DNA of 64,000 bases. Origin: Guadua angustifolia. Its lineage: Eukaryota > Streptophyta > Magnoliopsida > Poales > Poaceae. Both the position numbers and the translations under genes were made by a program. The notes under the pieces were generated by a model, which did no database searches, was not told the DNA's origin, and saw nothing but the letters and a program-made list of their open reading frames with translations. Below are positions 22,589 through 33,942 of this stretch, one piece after another (within the stretch, counting starts at the first letter, position 1; every line of letters starts with the position of its first letter). The stretch lies in the NCBI GenBank assembly GCA_036346375.1, contig CM070511.1, forward strand, positions 6,758,001-6,822,000, in the 5' to 3' direction.

Positions 22589-22881
22589 GGAATCACGTCT
22601 CAGTCTGTGCATCTGCGGGAAAAGATGGAGCACCATGAAGATTTATTTTATTCCGCTGTTGAACTATGTTACTCTGATTATTGTAAGCCCTGCGTGGCAT
22701 AACTATTGTAAGGATGACCATAAGGTCGTACACTCGCTTATTTAAATGATTGAAGTACTTTATTTAATATTCATTTGTGTATGATGTGATATTATACCTG
22801 CTTAGTCTGTGTGCACTAGCGCGATCCTGGACTAGTGCAGGATACACAGAGTGTCTGAATTTGTAAATTCGGGGCACGATA

Positions 22882-24334
22882 GAATGAAACTTGGATATTG
22901 GCTGATCTACCAAGTGGTCACATGGCGATAGGCTTAAAGTGGATCTTCAAAGTAAAGAAGGATCCTTAGGGTGCTATAATCATGCACAAAGCACATTTGG
23001 TGGCAAAAAGGCTATGTTCAAAAGTTTAGCATACATTATGAAGAGGTGTTTGCACCAATACTAAGGGTTGAATCAATAAGGCTATTGATTGCTTTAGCAG
23101 CCAAAGAAATATGGGAAGTTCATCACATGGATGTGAAGTCTGCGTTTCTTAATGGAGAGCTAACTGAAGAATTTTTTTGTAGCTCAGCCGCTTGGCTTTG
23201 ACGAAACTGGTAAAGAACATAACGTGTTGAAACTTAAAAAGGCACTTTATGGATTGAAACAGACACCACAAGCATGGAATGCAAAGCTAGACAACACACT
23301 TGTCTCACTTCAGTTTGAGAGATGCTTGCTAGAACATGTTGTTTATAAAAGATGTCAAGGAGAAAAGACATTGATAATTGGTGTATATGTAGATGATTTG
23401 ATTATAACCAGACTAAGTAATCAAGAAATTGAATCCTTCAAGGGTCAGATGAAGAAAATCTTCTGGATGAGTGACCTGGGGTTGTTGTCATAATACCTTG
23501 GCATTGAGGTGAATCAAAAACCTGGAAGAACATCATTAGGTCAAGCTGCATATGCACATAGGATCTTGGAGAATTGTGGAATGGCTAAATGCAACCCAGT
23601 GGTGACACCCATGGAAGAAAGATTAAAAATGAGCAAAGAAAGCACTAATCCACCAGTTGATTCAACCAAATGCCGAAGCATAATTGGGAGTTTGAAGTAT
23701 CTAGTCAATACTAGATCGGATATAGCATACTCTGTTGGCATTGTAAGTTGGTATATGGAGGCTTCGACAACTTTGCATATGGCAGCTGTCAAGCAGATAC
23801 TAAGGCATATAAAGGGAACCATAAACTTTGATTGTGTTTACACCAAGAAGTAGGATGGAGGTGTTGTGATAACCGGCTACACTGACAATGACTTGGCTGG
23901 GGATGTGAATGATAGGAAAGCACTTCAGGTGTAGTATTCTTCTTTGGGGATTGTCTTGTGAGTTAGATATCTCAAAAGCAAAAAGTTGTTGTGCTTTCAT
24001 CTTGCGAGGCAAAATATGTCGTAGCAACTACTGGGGCAAGCTAAGGAGTTTGGCTCAGAATGTTGATAGCAAGTTGGTTGGATCTGCAGAAGATGAAGGT
24101 TGTGCTAAAAGTGGATAACAAATCATCCATTGCTCTATGTAAGAACCTAGTCTACCATGATTGGATCAAGCATATAGATACACGATATCATTATATCTAT
24201 GATTGTGTTGAAAAGGAGAAATAGCAGTGGAGTAAGTTTCAACACATATCAGCTTGCAGATATACTGACCAAGGCACTGCGAAGAATGAAGTTCTTAGAG
24301 TTGCATCAGAGACTGGGAGTTCTGGAAGTTAAAT
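22882..24334 (+). pseudogene. Copia reverse transcriptase and RNase H, interrupted
   Basis: It starts with the RT N-terminal motif ETWILADLPSGHMAIGLKWI and continues through LKKALYGLKQTPQAWNAKLD, YVDDLIIT (YVDD at 23,386-23,397, intact catalytic box) and SDLGLLSYYLGIEV with one stop. Next come the thumb/connection segment (GSLKYLVNTRSDIAYSVG) and RNase H motifs (SSCEAKYVVATT, HIDTRYHYIYDCVEK, ending LHQRLGVLEVK). Stops and shifts near 22,968, 23,020-23,180, 23,490, 23,850 and 24,050 make it non-coding as written. The enzyme would copy the element RNA into DNA. Confidence 0.85.
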
Positions 24335-24345
24335 GAGAAGGAACA

Positions 24346-24362
24346 AGATTAGGAGGGAGGAT
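24346..24362 (+). promoter_or_regulatory. Copia polypurine tract
   Basis: The purine-rich GATTAGGAGGGAGGAT lies directly before the 3' LTR start TGTTAAAC, the position of the plus-strand primer in LTR elements. Confidence 0.75.
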
Positions 24363-24443
24363 TGTTAAACTAATCTTGTTGTATCTGAGTCATTTTCTGT
24401 TTCAGTTCAGGTATGTTTTAGAGTCCAGCAAAGTTCAGAGTTG
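24363..24443 (+). repeat. Copia 3' LTR, truncated to about 80 bases
   Basis: TGTTAAACTAATCTTGTTGT and following bases match the 5' LTR to AGCAAAGTTCA, then the match ends at about 24,443. The remaining ~390 bases are missing, replaced by unrelated LTR-like DNA. Confidence 0.7.
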
Positions 24444-25126
24444 CTTTATTTCATTTAAATAACAACAACAATACCAATTGCCACAACTTCACAAATAGGT
24501 TTAAACAATGTTTGGAATGTTTCCCATAATGATATAATACCAAAATGTTTAAGCTGGACTAAGCAATTGTAATGTCCCATGCTACTCTATTGGTTATCAC
24601 CAAATAAAATAGCTAGTATCATCGAGGGTGACAAAGGTTCGACAAGATCAATACCAATGAGGGTATAACAAATTATGATATTTAACTATACCTTAAAACT
24701 ATATTCAAAGTACATTGCATAAAAGTAAGCATGCATAATTTAAAACAATATGAATGTTTTATAAATCTGGGTTCAACATGTTCAAGGAAGACTTGCCTTC
24801 ACTGCCTCCTACTAGTTCCACCTCTGACTGTTGATTTGGCTGAGCTTCGATGCTGTCGTCTACACGTGAAATGAGAATAAATAATTAAAATAAATTCAAA
24901 AAATTCAAAAATTTGAAAGAATGGTACTAGAAGGTATATCTTGAATTTAGATGAATTTAAAAATTTGAATCACTAGAATCGGAGATCGAACTAAGGAGAA
25001 CAGACTCCTAGAAGTGGCTCGGGTCAAAAATTTAGAAAAAGGAAAGGGTGACACGTGGCATGATGTGATTGTCTAGAATTTCAAATTTGTCGAAAGAAAA
25101 AGAAATTTCACTAACACGTGGGGCCC
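24444..25126 (-). mobile_element. Older gypsy LTR remnant, reverse orientation, left part
   Basis: Read on the minus strand it follows the 3' half of the gypsy LTRs: GAAGGCAAGT near 24,798, then ATTATGCATGCTTA, then a region with CACGTG near the insertion point. It ends at GGCCC, the target of the gypsy array. The DNA right of that array (45,836-46,195) continues it, so the array split this older element. Confidence 0.45.
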
Positions 25127-28100
25127 TGTAACACCCCAATTTTTGCTTTTCTTGCATTTAAATGGTATTTTGAATTTTTGAGAATTTCTGGAATTTATTT
25201 GGATTTATTTGGAATTATTTGGGTTTATTTGAATTAAACCATTTAACAAATTAATTAAATAATAGAAAAATTAAAATAAAATTTTGTTGAAAATATTTTA
25301 CTTGAGTCACAAATGTCTTAAAATATTTTTGGGAATTTTTCCAGAATTTTTCTAGTATTTTTAAAGTCCCAAATGAATTATTTTATTTTCGGGAATTATT
25401 TTTAATCGAAAAAGAATTAAAACTCCAATGAATAGTATTGGGCCGAATACTGTGCGGCCCATCTCGCCGAAACCCTAATCCCGCCAACCGTGTGATCTCA
25501 ATCCGACGGTTGCCGATCGTCCGCGTTGCGCGCGTGTGCGAGCCGTTGGATCACGACACGTGGACGGCTGGGATTGCTTCGTCTTCGCCGAGTCCGGATC
25601 GGACTGCGCCGCCGCGCCGCCACCGAGTCCGTTAGGGTTCCGCGAAAAACTCGGACGTCGAGGCCGTATTTAAGGAGCTGACCCCGCCGCCGTTTTCTCC
25701 TTTTCCTTGCGCACATTATGCCCTAGCTTTTCGTGCCCGAGCCGCCGCCAATCCTCGCGAGTTACTCGCCGTAGTTGCTGGTCGTGCCGCCGCGGGTTTT
25801 CTTCGTTTTCGACGCCGGTGAAGCCGCTCCGTCGCCTTGAAGGTCTTCCCCGAGTTCCTGGAGAGGGGGCGCACCCGAGGAGGTAACCCATTCGATCGGA
25901 GACACGCCGGAGCGCCGCGCATCGCTATCTTCCCGGCTCCGTCGGTGCCAAGGCCGCCAAGACCATCGCCGCCACCCGAAGCCCGCCGACCGTCCGATCT
26001 CCAATCAACGACCGGATTCCGCCACGCCGCCCCATAAACAAGAAACCCCATCTTCAAAACTCCACCGTTAGATGCAACCGAGGGCCACCGCCGTGCCACG
26101 AAGCCGCGCAAGACCGCGACGTGACGCCGACAAGGCGGACCCACACGCCGCCTCACCGCATGTGCATCGCTCACCGTGTCACCGACAACGCGACCCACAC
26201 GCCGCTTGCATCGTGCACTATTCACCCGAGACGCCGACAACACGGGCCCACTTGTCACCAAGACGCGATCTGCGGCGTGTGACGCCACCGCCGACGTCAT
26301 GCCGACGCCACGCGGGTCCCACTGCCGCTGAGTCAATGATGACGTAAGCAAGGCCACGTGTCGCTCTGTGGTATCGGCACGCGTCACGATGACGAATAAT
26401 TATTTTCCGAAAAAGAAAAATGTTTATTTAATTCGGTTTATTGATTTTAAATGTATTTTGAAACTTCAAATGCTTATAACTTTTATGTTTTAACTCCGAT
26501 TTGAGTGATTCCAATTTCTATAAATTTGTAAAATCAAGCTCTTTCTGTTTATGAATTTTATTTGAATTTTAGGCTTGAGTTGCTCTCTGTTTTATTTATT
26601 TATTGCTATTTATTTGCGCTACGCAGAGACGTTGAAGTGCCCGAAGGTTTCGAGGAGAAGTTCGACCCAGAGCAAGTTCAGAACCGTAACCAGACTTTTT
26701 GAAGGCAAGTTGTGTTTGATCATGTTGAACCTATTAGAGCAAATTACTTTGATTTAAACTATTGCATGCTAATTTGATAGAAATGACTTTGAATAAGTTT
26801 TTGGGATTAGTTAAATGCCTAGTTGTTGTATGCCACCTTGTCGATATAATTGTATGCCATGAATCATTTGTCACCCTAGGTTATGGACTAATAGTTGGAC
26901 ATTAATAATTTGCCAACATGGGTTGAGTAGACCAAGTAGTATGCTTAGCCCTACCACGTGGACATTTTATGATTTTGGAATACCAAAGTAAATATTGACC
27001 TAATGAGATATGGAACATGATTTGTGAATAAGACATGTGTTATTGAGTTGATGATGGCACGTGGTGCAATGGTAAAGAACCGGTGGGAAAATGATTTAGA
27101 CCGAGGCATGTGGCAAGATTGTTTCTAGTGGGCCAAGAGTGGCAATCGGGCGGTCGATTTGGTTTTATTGGTTTTGGATGTTTAAGGTCATTTTGGTTAG
27201 ACTTGCCTCGGTCAACTAAGGACTTAACCTTGCGAGCATTTGAACTGAAGTCTCTCATCTGTACCACAAGCTCCGTGAATGGGACGGGCTTAGGTGAGTA
27301 AACCGGGAAATCTATTCTTTGGTACTTGTCGTGGTGGTGTGAGGCCCGAGAAGCGGAATGAGAACTCACATGGCGCAAGAGGGGGCCTGGTGTGGTAACC
27401 ACCCTCCAAAGTGTTGAAACCTTAGCGGCAAGATCGGGTTTAGATGGAACTTTGGAAAGGCTTCGTTACGGTTATTTGCCTTGGTGGTATTTGACTCGTA
27501 TCTTGTGGGTAAAGTGTATAACCTCTCGCAGAGTGTACAACCTATTCAATAGCCGTGTTTCACGGTATTGAGCATCGCCGTGATTACGGCCAAGGGTTAG
27601 ATTTTCATGAAAACGAATTGCTTATGGAAAATGCTTGGGGTTGGTAATGAGGAACTGGACATAGGATGGAAATATGATTGTGATTAAAATGTTTGTGAAA
27701 GCTACTATTCTTATTATCGCTTTTTTTGCTTTGCAAATTACTATCGTTATTCTTAAATGCTATAATCGCTCATGAACCATAGCCTATCCTTTGTACTAAG
27801 CCATGCATGTAGAATATTAGAATTGCATTCAGGCATGACTTGCCGAGTGCTCAAAGTACTCACCCCACAACAACACAACTTCAGCTTGAAGAAGAAGCAA
27901 ACCCCGCCAGAGGAGGAGTATCAGAGGAGCCGACAAACTAGGAGCGAGCCGGCCGCTTGTTCGTGGCAAATTGGTTGGCGCCACGAGTTTATTTTATTTC
28001 CGCCTGATTTGAATATTTTAATAAGTCTTCGCTCATGCGAGGCGATCTTTGTAACTTGACCATAAGGTCGATCAACTAGTTTGAGTATTTAATCAAAGTA

Positions 28101-28219
28101 CTTATTATTTCGCTGGTTATGACCGTGATATGTACCAATGTTGAGACTGTGTGCACTAGCGTGATCCTCGACTAGTGCTGAATACACGAGGGTCCGGATT
28201 TGCAAATTCGGTCCCGACA
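25127..28219 (+). repeat. Gypsy LTR 1
   Basis: It runs from TGTAACACCCC to GGTCCCGACA. It has an AT-rich first part, a GC-rich block (25,440-26,400) whose long frames on both strands are composition artefacts, and a coding-like segment at about 26,630-26,704. Uniquely it has TATTTAAG at 25,667-25,674, a TATA-like site, where LTRs 2 and 3 read CAGATGGCGAGC. Confidence 0.9.
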
Positions 28220-28223
28220 GAGG

Positions 28224-28236
28224 TGGTATCGAGCCA
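28224..28236 (+). promoter_or_regulatory. Gypsy primer binding site, internal region 1
   Basis: TGGTATCGAGCCA, four bases after LTR 1. It matches the tRNA-Met-type site TGGTATCAGAGCCA with one base missing. Confidence 0.75.
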
Positions 28237-28429
28237 TACCGACCGTAGGATCGGCCCTTAGTTAGAATGGTCGAGTGAGGATAAAACTATTTTCTAAAAG
28301 CTAAAATGTGCCAAGATGATAATGCAATCTCGACTTACCCTTCTCTTCTTTCATACCCCTTGCTGAATTCAACACATATTCGCTTTGATTAAAATATCCG
28401 AGTTTCACGTGAGTGTCCTTTGGCGATGA

Positions 28430-29221
28430 GGATGATCCACTCTTTTGGTGCGCGATCGAGGGTACGCCATGAGCTTTGGCGATGATGCAGCAGCTTGGAG
28501 GATATGACAGCCGATCTACCGGGGACTATGTGGATCGGGCAGATCGATATTGCCTCGATGTCACTATCACGGTTTACGCCGGATAGGGCGAGGGCGAGCC
28601 GTCGATCCGTATCACAGCCAGAGGTTGTCATTTGACGCCGATTCAGGAGACATCGCGTCTGGCGATGAGGCGATTGCTCGTACCTACCCCTGAGAGTTGG
28701 ATGGCACAAGAGCCGTCACCACCCACGAGAGACACTCGCTACAACCGAGAGCCCATCGAGGAGGAGGATGCCACGATCACCCACCGCCGATATGTTATCG
28801 CCAAGAGGATGTTATCGATTTAAACGGTTCAGAGCCGCAGAGGTCTCGTGACGAGTTCACGCAGCGTAGGGCTCATCTCTGGTGCACTTGTGAGTACTTG
28901 GCCCACTCTATCCAGAGGATTGGGGAACTGAGACAGTAGCACAGACGGACCAGAGCCGAGCGAGGCTTTGGAGCTACACGACCCAGACCCGGAGGAGCCA
29001 CAGCAGGAGCCGCAGCCAGAGCGAGCGAGCCAGTGGAAGTGAAGTCGGAGCAAGTGGAAGTGAAGCCCGAGCCTGTGGAGGTCAAGCAGGAACCAGTGGA
29101 GGTTGAGCTTGTGCAGGAGGCGCATCCAGCAGAGGATCGTTGGGATAGGTTTGTACCCGCACCAGCACACCCGCCGGTGTATCCACCAGGAAGTTCCGGT
29201 GGGGGATGGCTAGAGGAGTGA
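28430..29221 (+). pseudogene. orf0 (extra acidic ORF before gag), interrupted copy
   Basis: An open frame ending at the TGA at 29,219-29,221 encodes repeated PVEVK(S/P/Q)E-like units followed by the tail HPAEDRWDRFVPAPAHPP. Upstream parts appear in other frames (RDTRYNREPIEEEDATITH at about 28,728-28,790), so the copy is shifted several times. Compared with the second copy it has lost bits in GCCGGAGCCAGTGCTGG and in the CAGAGCCAGAGCC run. The start is not fixed. Some grass Ty3 families (from memory, rice RIRE3/RIRE8) carry an additional ORF here; its function is unknown. Confidence 0.55.
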
Positions 29222-29500
29222 GCGTTAGGATTAGTGGTTGAGACTCTGCCGAGTCGCTGTCTGGAATAAGAGTCACCCTTAGAGGCGTTTGACTCCTAAT
29301 GTTAGTTCGATTTGCTTCTTTCATGCTAGTGAGTGATTGGTATGTGTTGCAAGGCCCTTAGGCATTGTGAGCAACCATACCCAGATATTAATAAAGTAAT
29401 AAAGTTGGATTTTGTGTTACACCTTTGACCCTGCATAAGTACTCTATTACTAGTCTATTCTTATTTCCCTCTCGTCTCTAAACCATGGAGCAATCGGCAG

Positions 29501-30600
29501 ATGGTGAACACTCGAGGAAACCAAGGAGGAAATGGGAGTGGTTCACGCTCAGCTGGAAACATCGATGGTGAAGGACAAGGACCCCAACCAGCACCGCCAG
29601 TTGATATGCAGAACTTTGGAGCCTTTATTGCCTCCATGCACTCGAAGCACGCATGCCATGATGCAGCAGATGCAAGAAGTCATCGCCAAGCCGCCGCCGC
29701 CCAAGTTAACCAGTCAACCCCAAGGCAGAGGCCACACTCGAGGCTGTCGGAATTCATGAGGACACGACCGCCTACATTTTTCGGGAATGCCAATCCATTG
29801 GAGGCGATGATTGGCCGAGGACGATAGAGAGAAAGTTGCACATTACCCAAAGGTGAAGGAAATGAGAGGGTACTTTATGCCTCTCATCGCCTTGAAGGAA
29901 CCGCAATGAATGGTGGGAAAACTATTCTTACGCTCATGAGCACCCGCAGACATCACCGGGAGGAGTTCACGATCGCTTCCGGCGATATTATGTGCCCGAA
30001 GGCATAATGGAGCTGAAAAAGGAGGAGTTTAGGGCATCAAGCAGGCAATCAATCGCTGTCCGAGTATCTCAATAAGTTCACAGTTGGCACGCTACGCACT
30101 CGAGGACGTAGCAACGGATAAGGCCAGCGCCTCGATTCATGAAAGGATCAATTCGTGGCTGCAGTGGGACTCATAACCCACACTTTTCCCGATTTTCAGG
30201 AGCTAGTGAACAAGGCGCTAATATTGGAGGACAAGCGCAAGGAACTGGAGGACAACCGGAAGCGCAGAATGGCACAAACAGGAGCACGCCAGGAGCGCAG
30301 CTGCTTGAGGGTTGCACCAAATCAGTTCTTGATTTCAGCCAAGGAATGTGATGACGACGCCACCGCCAAGACCAAGACCTGCGGACAAAATTTCCAGACA
30401 CCAACACCGGTTGGGAATGCAATTAGGAGCCAAGAATGACGCTAAACGTTGTTTTATCTGTCACGAGCCGCAGCATTTTGCAAATTATTGTCCTAAGAAG
30501 GAGGAGGAGGACACCGTTCGCTTCAATCTTGGAACTACTCCAACGAAGGCACCCGCCAGAGCAAGTCGTGGAGTTGCATAACTGAGCCGCCACTCGATCG
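29501..30600 (+). pseudogene. gag: Gypsy gag, internal region 1, interrupted
   Basis: The start ATG at 29,501 gives MVNTRGNQGGNGSGSRS. The retrotransposon-gag core follows in broken frames (FRRYYVPEG, ELKKEEF, LITHTFPDFQELVNKALILE). The nucleocapsid has one CCHC knuckle, CFICHEPQHFANYC (from about 30,451), spaced CX2CX4HX4C. Multiple shifts occur between 29,760 and 30,340. Gag forms the particle that holds the element RNA. Confidence 0.8.
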
Positions 30601-30619
30601 GGTAAGAGGCGAGTCAATC

Positions 30620-33600
30620 ATGTCACCGCCGATGCAAAGGAGTAATACATCGGACGTCAGATCGGGTAAGTTACTTGTCAACTCAAGACCTGCAACAGTT
30701 TTATTTGATTCTGGAGCTTCGCATTCGTTTATATCTCGGATTTTTGCTGTGAATAGTGGATTGAAAATGGTGAACCTTAGGCATGTATTGCTAGCACAAT
30801 CCCCGGATCGTAACTCCGATCCGATGTAGGATGTTCGGGGTAAAGTTGCTTACAGATGGAATGGAGTTCCTAGCAAACTTAGTAGTGTTAGATACCCAGA
30901 CCTTAGATGTTATTTTGGGAATGGATTGGTTGTCTAAGCACAAGGTTGTGTTAGACTGTGGACGAAGAGTCATATCAGTCGAGAGTCCTTGTGGGAGAAA
31001 AGTAGAGTTTCAAGCCACTGCCGTTCGGGATGGACAGTTGATGGTCAATAGTGTGAAGGCCACAAGATAGAAGACGTACCGGTTGTCGAGAATACCCGGA
31101 TGTGTTTCAGAGGATTTACCCGATGCCACCAGACAGGACATAGAGTTTGTAATCGAGTTAGTACCGGGAACAGCCCCGATAGCTAAGAGACCTTATCGGA
31201 TGTCAACCGATGAGCTAGTGGAAATGAAGAAGCAGATAGAGGAGTTAATGGATAAGGGATTTATTAGACCAAGTTCGTCGCCATGGGGAGCACCGGTTCT
31301 ATTTGTCAAGAAGAAGGACGGAGTTACGGATGTGTGTGGATTAATGAAAGCCTTGAATGAAGTCACTATAAAGAATAAGTATCCGCTACCCAGATCGATG
31401 ATCTGTTTGACCAGCTTGAGAGGAGCCGAGTTTTCTCCAAGATTGACCTACGATCAAAGTTATCACCGGTGAAGATTCGACGGAGGATGTGCCAAGACAA
31501 AGATTTTCGCCAAGATATGGACATTACGAGTTCACAGCTATGTCTTTCGGTTTGACAAATGCACTGTGATATTTCATGAACATGATGAACAAGGTTTTCA
31601 TGGAATACCGGATAAGTTCGTTGTTGTGTTCATAGATGACATTCTAGTTTACTCCAAGACTGTGGAAGAGCATGCGAGCATCCGGCTAGTTCGAGAGGTT
31701 AAGAGAGCAAAGAACTTTTCGCTAAGTTTAGCAAGTGCGATTTCGGAAGAACAAGGTGGAATTTCTTGGACATGTGGTGACCGCCAAGGAGTCGCAGCTT
31801 GACCCAAGTAAGGTGGAAGCAAGTGTTGCATTGGGAGCCACCCAAAACGGTGACTCAAATTGTAGTTTCCTTGGAATGGCGGTTATTACCGCCGATTTAT
31901 TGAAGGATTTTCAACGATTAAGTAGACCTCTTACGCAATTGTTGAAAAAGGAAAAGAAGTTCGCATGGACGCCGGAATGTGAGCGGAGTTTCCAGAGTTG
32001 AAGAAACGTTTGACAACGGCGCCGATGTTAGTACTACCGGATTTAAGCGAGTTTTGATATATACCGTGATGCATCGCGCCAAGGACTAGGATGCGTGTTA
32101 ATGCGTAATGTAAAGGTCGCTATGCGTATCGTCAAGGCGCTTGAGGCCGCATGAGGAGAACTACCCCACACATGACTTGGAGTTAGCGGTAGAGTGCATG
32201 CTTTGAAGTTATGGAGGCACTATCCGATTGGAAACAGATGTGAGGTGTACACCGACCATAAGAGTCTTAAATATATATTTACACAATCGGACTGAATATG
32301 AGGCGAGAAGATGGTTGGAACTAATTAAGGATTACAACTGGGATTCATTATCACCCTGGGAAAGCCAACGTGGTGGCCGATGCTTTAAGCCGAAAAAGCC
32401 ATTCGGTGAATATGTTGGTGGAAGCAAGTCAGGTTGAGTTATGCAAGGAATTTCGTGTCAAGTCGGATGTTGTGCCTAAAGGATTTATAGCCGCCTAGAA
32501 ATGAAGCCTACCTCGAAGATCAGATTCGTGAAGGATGTAAAGACGATGTCAAGATTCAGAGGATTAAGTTGAAAATGGAGGAAGGCAAGGCAAAGGATTT
32601 CAAGCCGATGAGCAAGGTACATTATGGATCAAGAAGCGATTTGCGCATCGCACAAGAAGGAACTCAAACAAATGATTTCGAGGAAGCTCATGACTCCAAG
32701 TACTCCATTCATCCGGAAGCGCTAAGATGTACCAAGACCAAGGAAAGATTTTGGTGGCCAAGCATGAAGCGTGAAGTTGCAGAGCATGTTATGCAGCGAC
32801 ATATGCCAAAGAGTCAAAGCAATGCATCAAAGGCCGCCAGGGTTGCTATGACCACGAAGATACCCGAGTGGAAATGGGAGGAAATCGAATGGACTTCATT
32901 ATCGGTTCACCGAGGACCCTGACGGTATGACTCCATATGGGTTATAGTGGACCATTTAACAAAGGTCGCCCACTTTATACCCAGAAGACTACCTACTCGG
33001 GGACCGCTTAGCGATTTGTATATGTCAAGAATTGTATGTCTACATGGAGTTCAAGAACATTGTATCGATGAGGTACCGGTTTACCTCAAGATTTTGGGAT
33101 AAGTTGCATGAGGCCCTAGGAACCCGCTCAACTTCAAGATCGCATATCACCCATGCATGATGGGCAAACGGAAAGAGTTAATCGACATCGAGGACATGTT
33201 GAGGGCATGTGCATTGGCTTATACAACTTCGGGACAAGTGCCCGCCAGACGCCGAAGTTCGCTTATAACAACAACTACGAGCAAGTTTGCGAGATGTCGC
33301 CATTTGAAGCGCTTATATGGAAGACCCCGTCGAACGCCGTTGAACTGGAATGAGACCGAGAACGCCATATGTTTGGGCCGGATATTCTTCGAGAAGTCAA
33401 GAGCAGTAGCCATGATCGTGAAAGGTTGAAAATTGCACAATCAAGACGGAAGAGTTATGCCGATAATCGCCGCAGGATTTGAGCTTTGAGCTCAAGATTT
33501 TGTGTATCTCGAGTTACCCCACTCAAAGGAGTTAAGAGGTTTCACACTAAAGGGAAGTTAGCGCCAAGATATGTTGGCCCATTCAAGATTCTAAGTCGAG

Positions 33601-33905
33601 AGGTGAGGTAGCATATCGCTTGAGCTACCGCATCTCTAGCAGTGTGCATGATGTGTTCCATGTGTCACAATTAAAGAAATGTCTCCGAGTGCCGAGAAGA
33701 GCAGATGCCGTTAGAGTCTGGCCGAGTTGCAGGAGGATTTGACCTATAAAGAGTACCCCAGAAAGATCTTGGATCACGATGGACCGAGAAACGAGAAATA
33801 AATCGACCCGCTTCGCAGAGTTCAAGGAGTAACCATTCCGAGAGCGAAGCAACTGGGAGCGTGAAGAAGACTCAAGAAGGAATTTCCCAACCTATTCCTT
33901 AGTCA
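30620..33905 (+). pseudogene. pol: Gypsy pol (PR-RT-RH-IN-chromodomain), internal region 1, interrupted
   Basis: Domains in order: protease with VLFDSGASHSFIS (DSG at 30,707-30,715); RT with KRPYRMSTDELVEMKKQIEE and GAPVLFVKKKDG (31,190-31,330) and the catalytic box FIDD at 31,629-31,640 (family YxDD); RNase H around 32,040-32,330; integrase with the HHCC-like region (YSIHPEALRCTKTKERFWWP, CxxC lost) at about 32,700 and the core start WKWEEIEW at 32,870; and a chromodomain-like tail around 33,730-33,900 (EYPRKILD..., then an EATWE-type motif in a shifted frame). That tail is the chromovirus mark and directs integration to heterochromatin in the family. Many shifts make it non-coding as written. 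Confidence 0.85.
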
Positions 33906-33929
33906 AACCAATCTTGGTCGAGATTCCGT

Positions 33930-33942
33930 TAAGGGGGAGGTT
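33930..33942 (+). promoter_or_regulatory. Gypsy polypurine tract, region 1
   Basis: TAAGGGGGAGGTT directly before LTR 2, the plus-strand primer position. Confidence 0.8.

Larger units (their letters stand above)
18360..22881 (+). mobile_element. Solo gypsy LTR inside copia pol, with GAATG target duplication
   Basis: It starts TGTAACATCCCAAAATTTG and ends AAATTCGGGGCACGATA, matching in form the ends of the gypsy LTRs at 25,127 (TGTAACACCCC...AAATTCG...CCCGACA). The final CA has become TA. GAATG stands immediately before (18,355-18,359) and after (22,882-22,886), a 5-bp target duplication. Removing the insert rejoins the copia frame at the RT N-terminus (...IDSIREN / ETWILADLPS). The length is 4,522 bases, or about 3,860 without the nested CACTA element. 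There is no internal region, so it is a product of LTR-LTR recombination. Confidence 0.9.
14049..24443 (+). mobile_element. Ty1/copia element, nested and decayed
   Basis: The order is LTR, tRNA-Met primer site, gag, protease, integrase, reverse transcriptase, RNase H, polypurine tract and partial 3' LTR. Integrase before reverse transcriptase is the Ty1/copia arrangement. It is interrupted by a TGTCGGC LTR-like insert (15,937) and a solo gypsy LTR (18,360-22,881). Its 5' part exists a second time at 8928-12,533 through tandem duplication. The 3' LTR stops after about 80 of 474 bases. Confidence 0.85.

Noticed and set aside
25716..26387. 223-codon open frame on the minus strand
   Set aside because: It lies wholly in the GC-rich block of gypsy LTR 1. 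The same frame is broken in LTRs 2 and 3, so it reflects base composition and not a gene.
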